DNA from: JBOEGW01 sp050633625
GTDB taxonomy: Bacteria > Pseudomonadota > Alphaproteobacteria > Rhodobacterales > Rhodobacteraceae
Direction of reading: 5' to 3'
Assembly: GCA_050633625.1 (NCBI GenBank)
Contig: JBOEGW010000022.1
Span: 1 to 7,170 of the forward strand
Length of the DNA: 7,170 nt
In this document: positions 6,171 to 7,170 of the stretch, piece after piece
Position numbering within the stretch: position 1 is the first letter of the stretch
Layout: each line of letters opens with the position of its first letter
Program-made: the position numbers and the translations under genes
The notes under the pieces: generated by a model
Seen by the model: the letters and a program-made list of their open reading frames with translations, nothing else
The model's database searches: none
Told to the model about the DNA's origin: nothing

Positions 6171-7055
6171 TCAGACTCCGTAGAGCCGGAAGGTGTCGCG
6201 GCCAGTCAGTTCGCGCACCGCCCCGAGGTCAACCAGCCGGTCGCAGAGACGCCGCCCGGCGCGGTCCGGCAAGGGCAGGGCACCGGGTGCCACCGCATCG
6301 CGGGTCAGGAACATGTCGACGGCGTCGCCTGCCCCCTTTGCCCGAAGCTTTGGTGCGACCGCTTTGAGATGCGCCGTCCGCCGCGCGAGGTCTGCGGCGA
6401 GACGCACCGCCTCGCGGGTCGATGAGATGAGCGCGCGATGACAGGCCAGGCGCAAATCGTCACCCCGCTTGCGCAGGTCTGTGCGTTTCAAACCCGCGGC
6501 CAGCAGCGGCACGACATGATCCCAACCAAGCGCCTGGGCGAGGGCGGCGTCCGCGAGGATCAACGCCGGGACTTCGGCACGGGGTGCCTCCGTCAGGACA
6601 GCATCCAGCACCAGTGCTGCTCGTTTGACCGGCGCCCCCTCCCCCGCATCGAGCCACGTCGCGATCTGGCCCGGCTCGAAGGCCGGCAAGGCTCGGCCCA
6701 GAGCCTTGACCGACACCGGTCGTTCAGCGGCGCGACGCCAAGAAAGATATGTCTCCCCTGCCGGGCCAGTTAGATCGCCAGGGCGCAGAAGATGAATCGC
6801 GTCGCGCAGCTCTGGGGCTCTTTCCAGACGACCAGAAAACCCGACACATGCCTCGGCCGCTCGCAGCGCCAGCCGATCCCGCAACAAGGCTTTGGGGACC
6901 TCTTCGCGTCCCAACACAAGATGCAGGTGGTTCAGCGCCGCGCCCGACAAAAACGCCACATCTTCAAAGGCTTCAGGACGTGCCGAAGTGACCCATGCGG
7001 GCATCCGGGGTAGAGTGTCTGTGTAGATGGAGTGTTCCGGTCGGGCAAATGTCAT
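6171..7055 (-). CDS. DUF1403 family protein, function unknown
   Basis: A 294-residue soluble protein, recognised as DUF1403 from memory of alphaproteobacterial plasmid genes paired with scpB. It has no signal peptide and no membrane segment. It is rich in Ala, Leu and Arg and appears almost wholly helical. Recognisable blocks include DVAFLSGAALNHLHLVL (33-49), LRDRLALRAAEACVGFSGR (58-76) and GAGDAVDMFLTRDAVAPGAL near the C-terminus. The C-terminal 60 residues (two short segments ending LCDRLVDLGAVRELTGRDTFRLYGV) look like a winged-helix DNA-binding or kleisin-like module, an inference from pattern only. It is translated from ATG 7055 with a weak AGG eight bases upstream, and is the first gene of the operon with scpB. 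A role alongside ScpB in DNA maintenance or recombination of the element is plausible but untested. Confidence 0.75.
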   Translation of the reverse strand: MTFARPEHSIYTDTLPRMPAWVTSARPEAFEDVAFLSGAALNHLHLVLGREEVPKALLRDRLALRAAEACVGFSGRLERAPELRDAIHLLRPGDLTGPAGETYLSWRRAAERPVSVKALGRALPAFEPGQIATWLDAGEGAPVKRAALVLDAVLTEAPRAEVPALILADAALAQALGWDHVVPLLAAGLKRTDLRKRGDDLRLACHRALISSTREAVRLAADLARRTAHLKAVAPKLRAKGAGDAVDMFLTRDAVAPGALPLPDRAGRRLCDRLVDLGAVRELTGRDTFRLYGV

Positions 7056-7089
7056 GACTGAAGCCTAAACCATCGCGGCGCTTTGCTCC

Positions 7090-7102
7090 AGAAAATAGCA
7101 CA
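7090..7102 (-). repeat. Weak candidate for the other end of the tni transposon
   Basis: On the minus strand this reads TGTGCTATTTTCT and matches the left end at 1862 (TGTCGCATTTTCT) at 10 of 13 positions, including the terminal TGT. It would place scpB and DUF1403 inside the transposon. Against it: no 5-bp target duplication (ATGGT at the left, GAAAA here), no internal ATTTCAGCA repeats, and overlap with a possible -10 box. Confidence 0.2.
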
Positions 7103-7119
7103 GAAAACGCCTCACTCAA
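7092..7119 (-). promoter_or_regulatory. Candidate promoter of the DUF1403-scpB operon
   Basis: On the minus strand TTGAGT (7114-7119) and TATTTT (7092-7097) are separated by 16 bp, each matching the sigma-70 consensus at four of six positions. Transcription would begin about 30 bp before the DUF1403 start codon. A perfect palindrome lies 13 bp upstream of the -35, where an activator or recombinase could sit. The assignment rests on sequence pattern alone. Confidence 0.35.
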
Positions 7120-7131
7120 TCTTTTGCCATA

Positions 7132-7160
7132 ACGTCCGATAACCTTGCGTTATCGGACGT
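7132..7160. repeat. Perfect 12-bp inverted repeat with 5-nt centre, recombinase- or operator-like
   Basis: The left arm ACGTCCGATAAC (7132-7143) is exactly complementary to the right arm GTTATCGGACGT (7149-7160) around CTTGC. It is not followed by a T run in either direction, so a terminator is unlikely. Arm and spacer sizes resemble core sites of tyrosine recombinases (11-13 bp arms, 5-8 bp centre), and the outer GTCCGATAA resembles the resolvase half-site consensus TGTCYRATAA. An operator for a dimeric regulator is the main alternative. It lies 77 bp upstream of the DUF1403 start. Confidence 0.7.
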
Positions 7161-7170
7161 AAAACTGATA

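Noticed and set aside
6831..6846. A closer match (11 of 13) to the transposon terminus, AGAAAACCCGACA
   Set aside because: It lies inside the DUF1403 coding sequence and encodes part of what looks like a conserved CVGFSGR block, so it is most simply a chance match in an intact gene.
7132..7160. Palindrome as a rho-independent terminator
   Set aside because: There is no T run after either arm, and it lies upstream rather than downstream of the known gene.
1..7170. CRISPR array, tRNA or rRNA gene
   Set aside because: No regularly spaced direct repeats and no tRNA- or rRNA-like sequence were seen on either strand by eye.

Overview
The window looks like accessory DNA, probably a plasmid or island, of a GC-rich alphaproteobacterium. 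Rhodobacteraceae (Paracoccus/roseobacter type) is the best guess, judging from codon choice, the Tat-type signal, and an IS427-group insertion sequence next to Tn402-like tni genes and an scpB/DUF1403 pair. This lineage call is by recognition only; no search was run.

Layout, left to right. (1) 19-612, minus: an exported L,D-transpeptidase (YkuD fold) that stops unusually soon after its catalytic Cys. (2) 690-1528: an intact IS5-family (IS427-group) element with 14-bp imperfect ends, CTAG flanks and a two-frame transposase needing a -1 frameshift. Deleting the IS and one CTAG in silico restores a MerR-type promoter (TTGAAC, 19-bp spacer holding a dyad, TATCTA) pointing at the transpeptidase gene. 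A short, decayed merR-like reading frame diverges from it at 1560. (3) 1862-1977: a transposon end starting TGTCG with three ATTTCAGCA-like repeats, read as transposase-binding sites. (4) 2030-5554, plus: a compact tniA-tniB-tniQ operon (DDE transposase, AAA+ ATPase, zinc-finger target/accessory protein) of the Tn402/Tn5053 type. No tniR resolvase is present. (5) 5571-7055, minus: a two-gene operon of a DUF1403-family protein and an ScpB homologue, convergent with tniQ and separated from it by only 16 bp. (6) 7056-7170: intergenic DNA with a possible promoter for the DUF1403 operon, a weak candidate for the other transposon end, and a perfect 12-bp inverted repeat with a 5-nt loop that resembles a site-specific recombinase site.

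How it fits together: TniA, TniB and TniQ should form a cut-and-copy transposition machine acting on the repeats at 1862-1977. Known members of this family favour resolution (res) sites. The recombination-like palindrome at 7132-7160 next to the DUF1403/scpB operon may therefore be a target, or the operon may be cargo. The sequence does not settle this because no target-site duplication was found. The IS has separately cut a probable metal- or stress-responsive promoter away from the transpeptidase gene. No wholly new system is demonstrated; the most open questions are the scpB/DUF1403 pair with its palindrome and the MerR-controlled transpeptidase.
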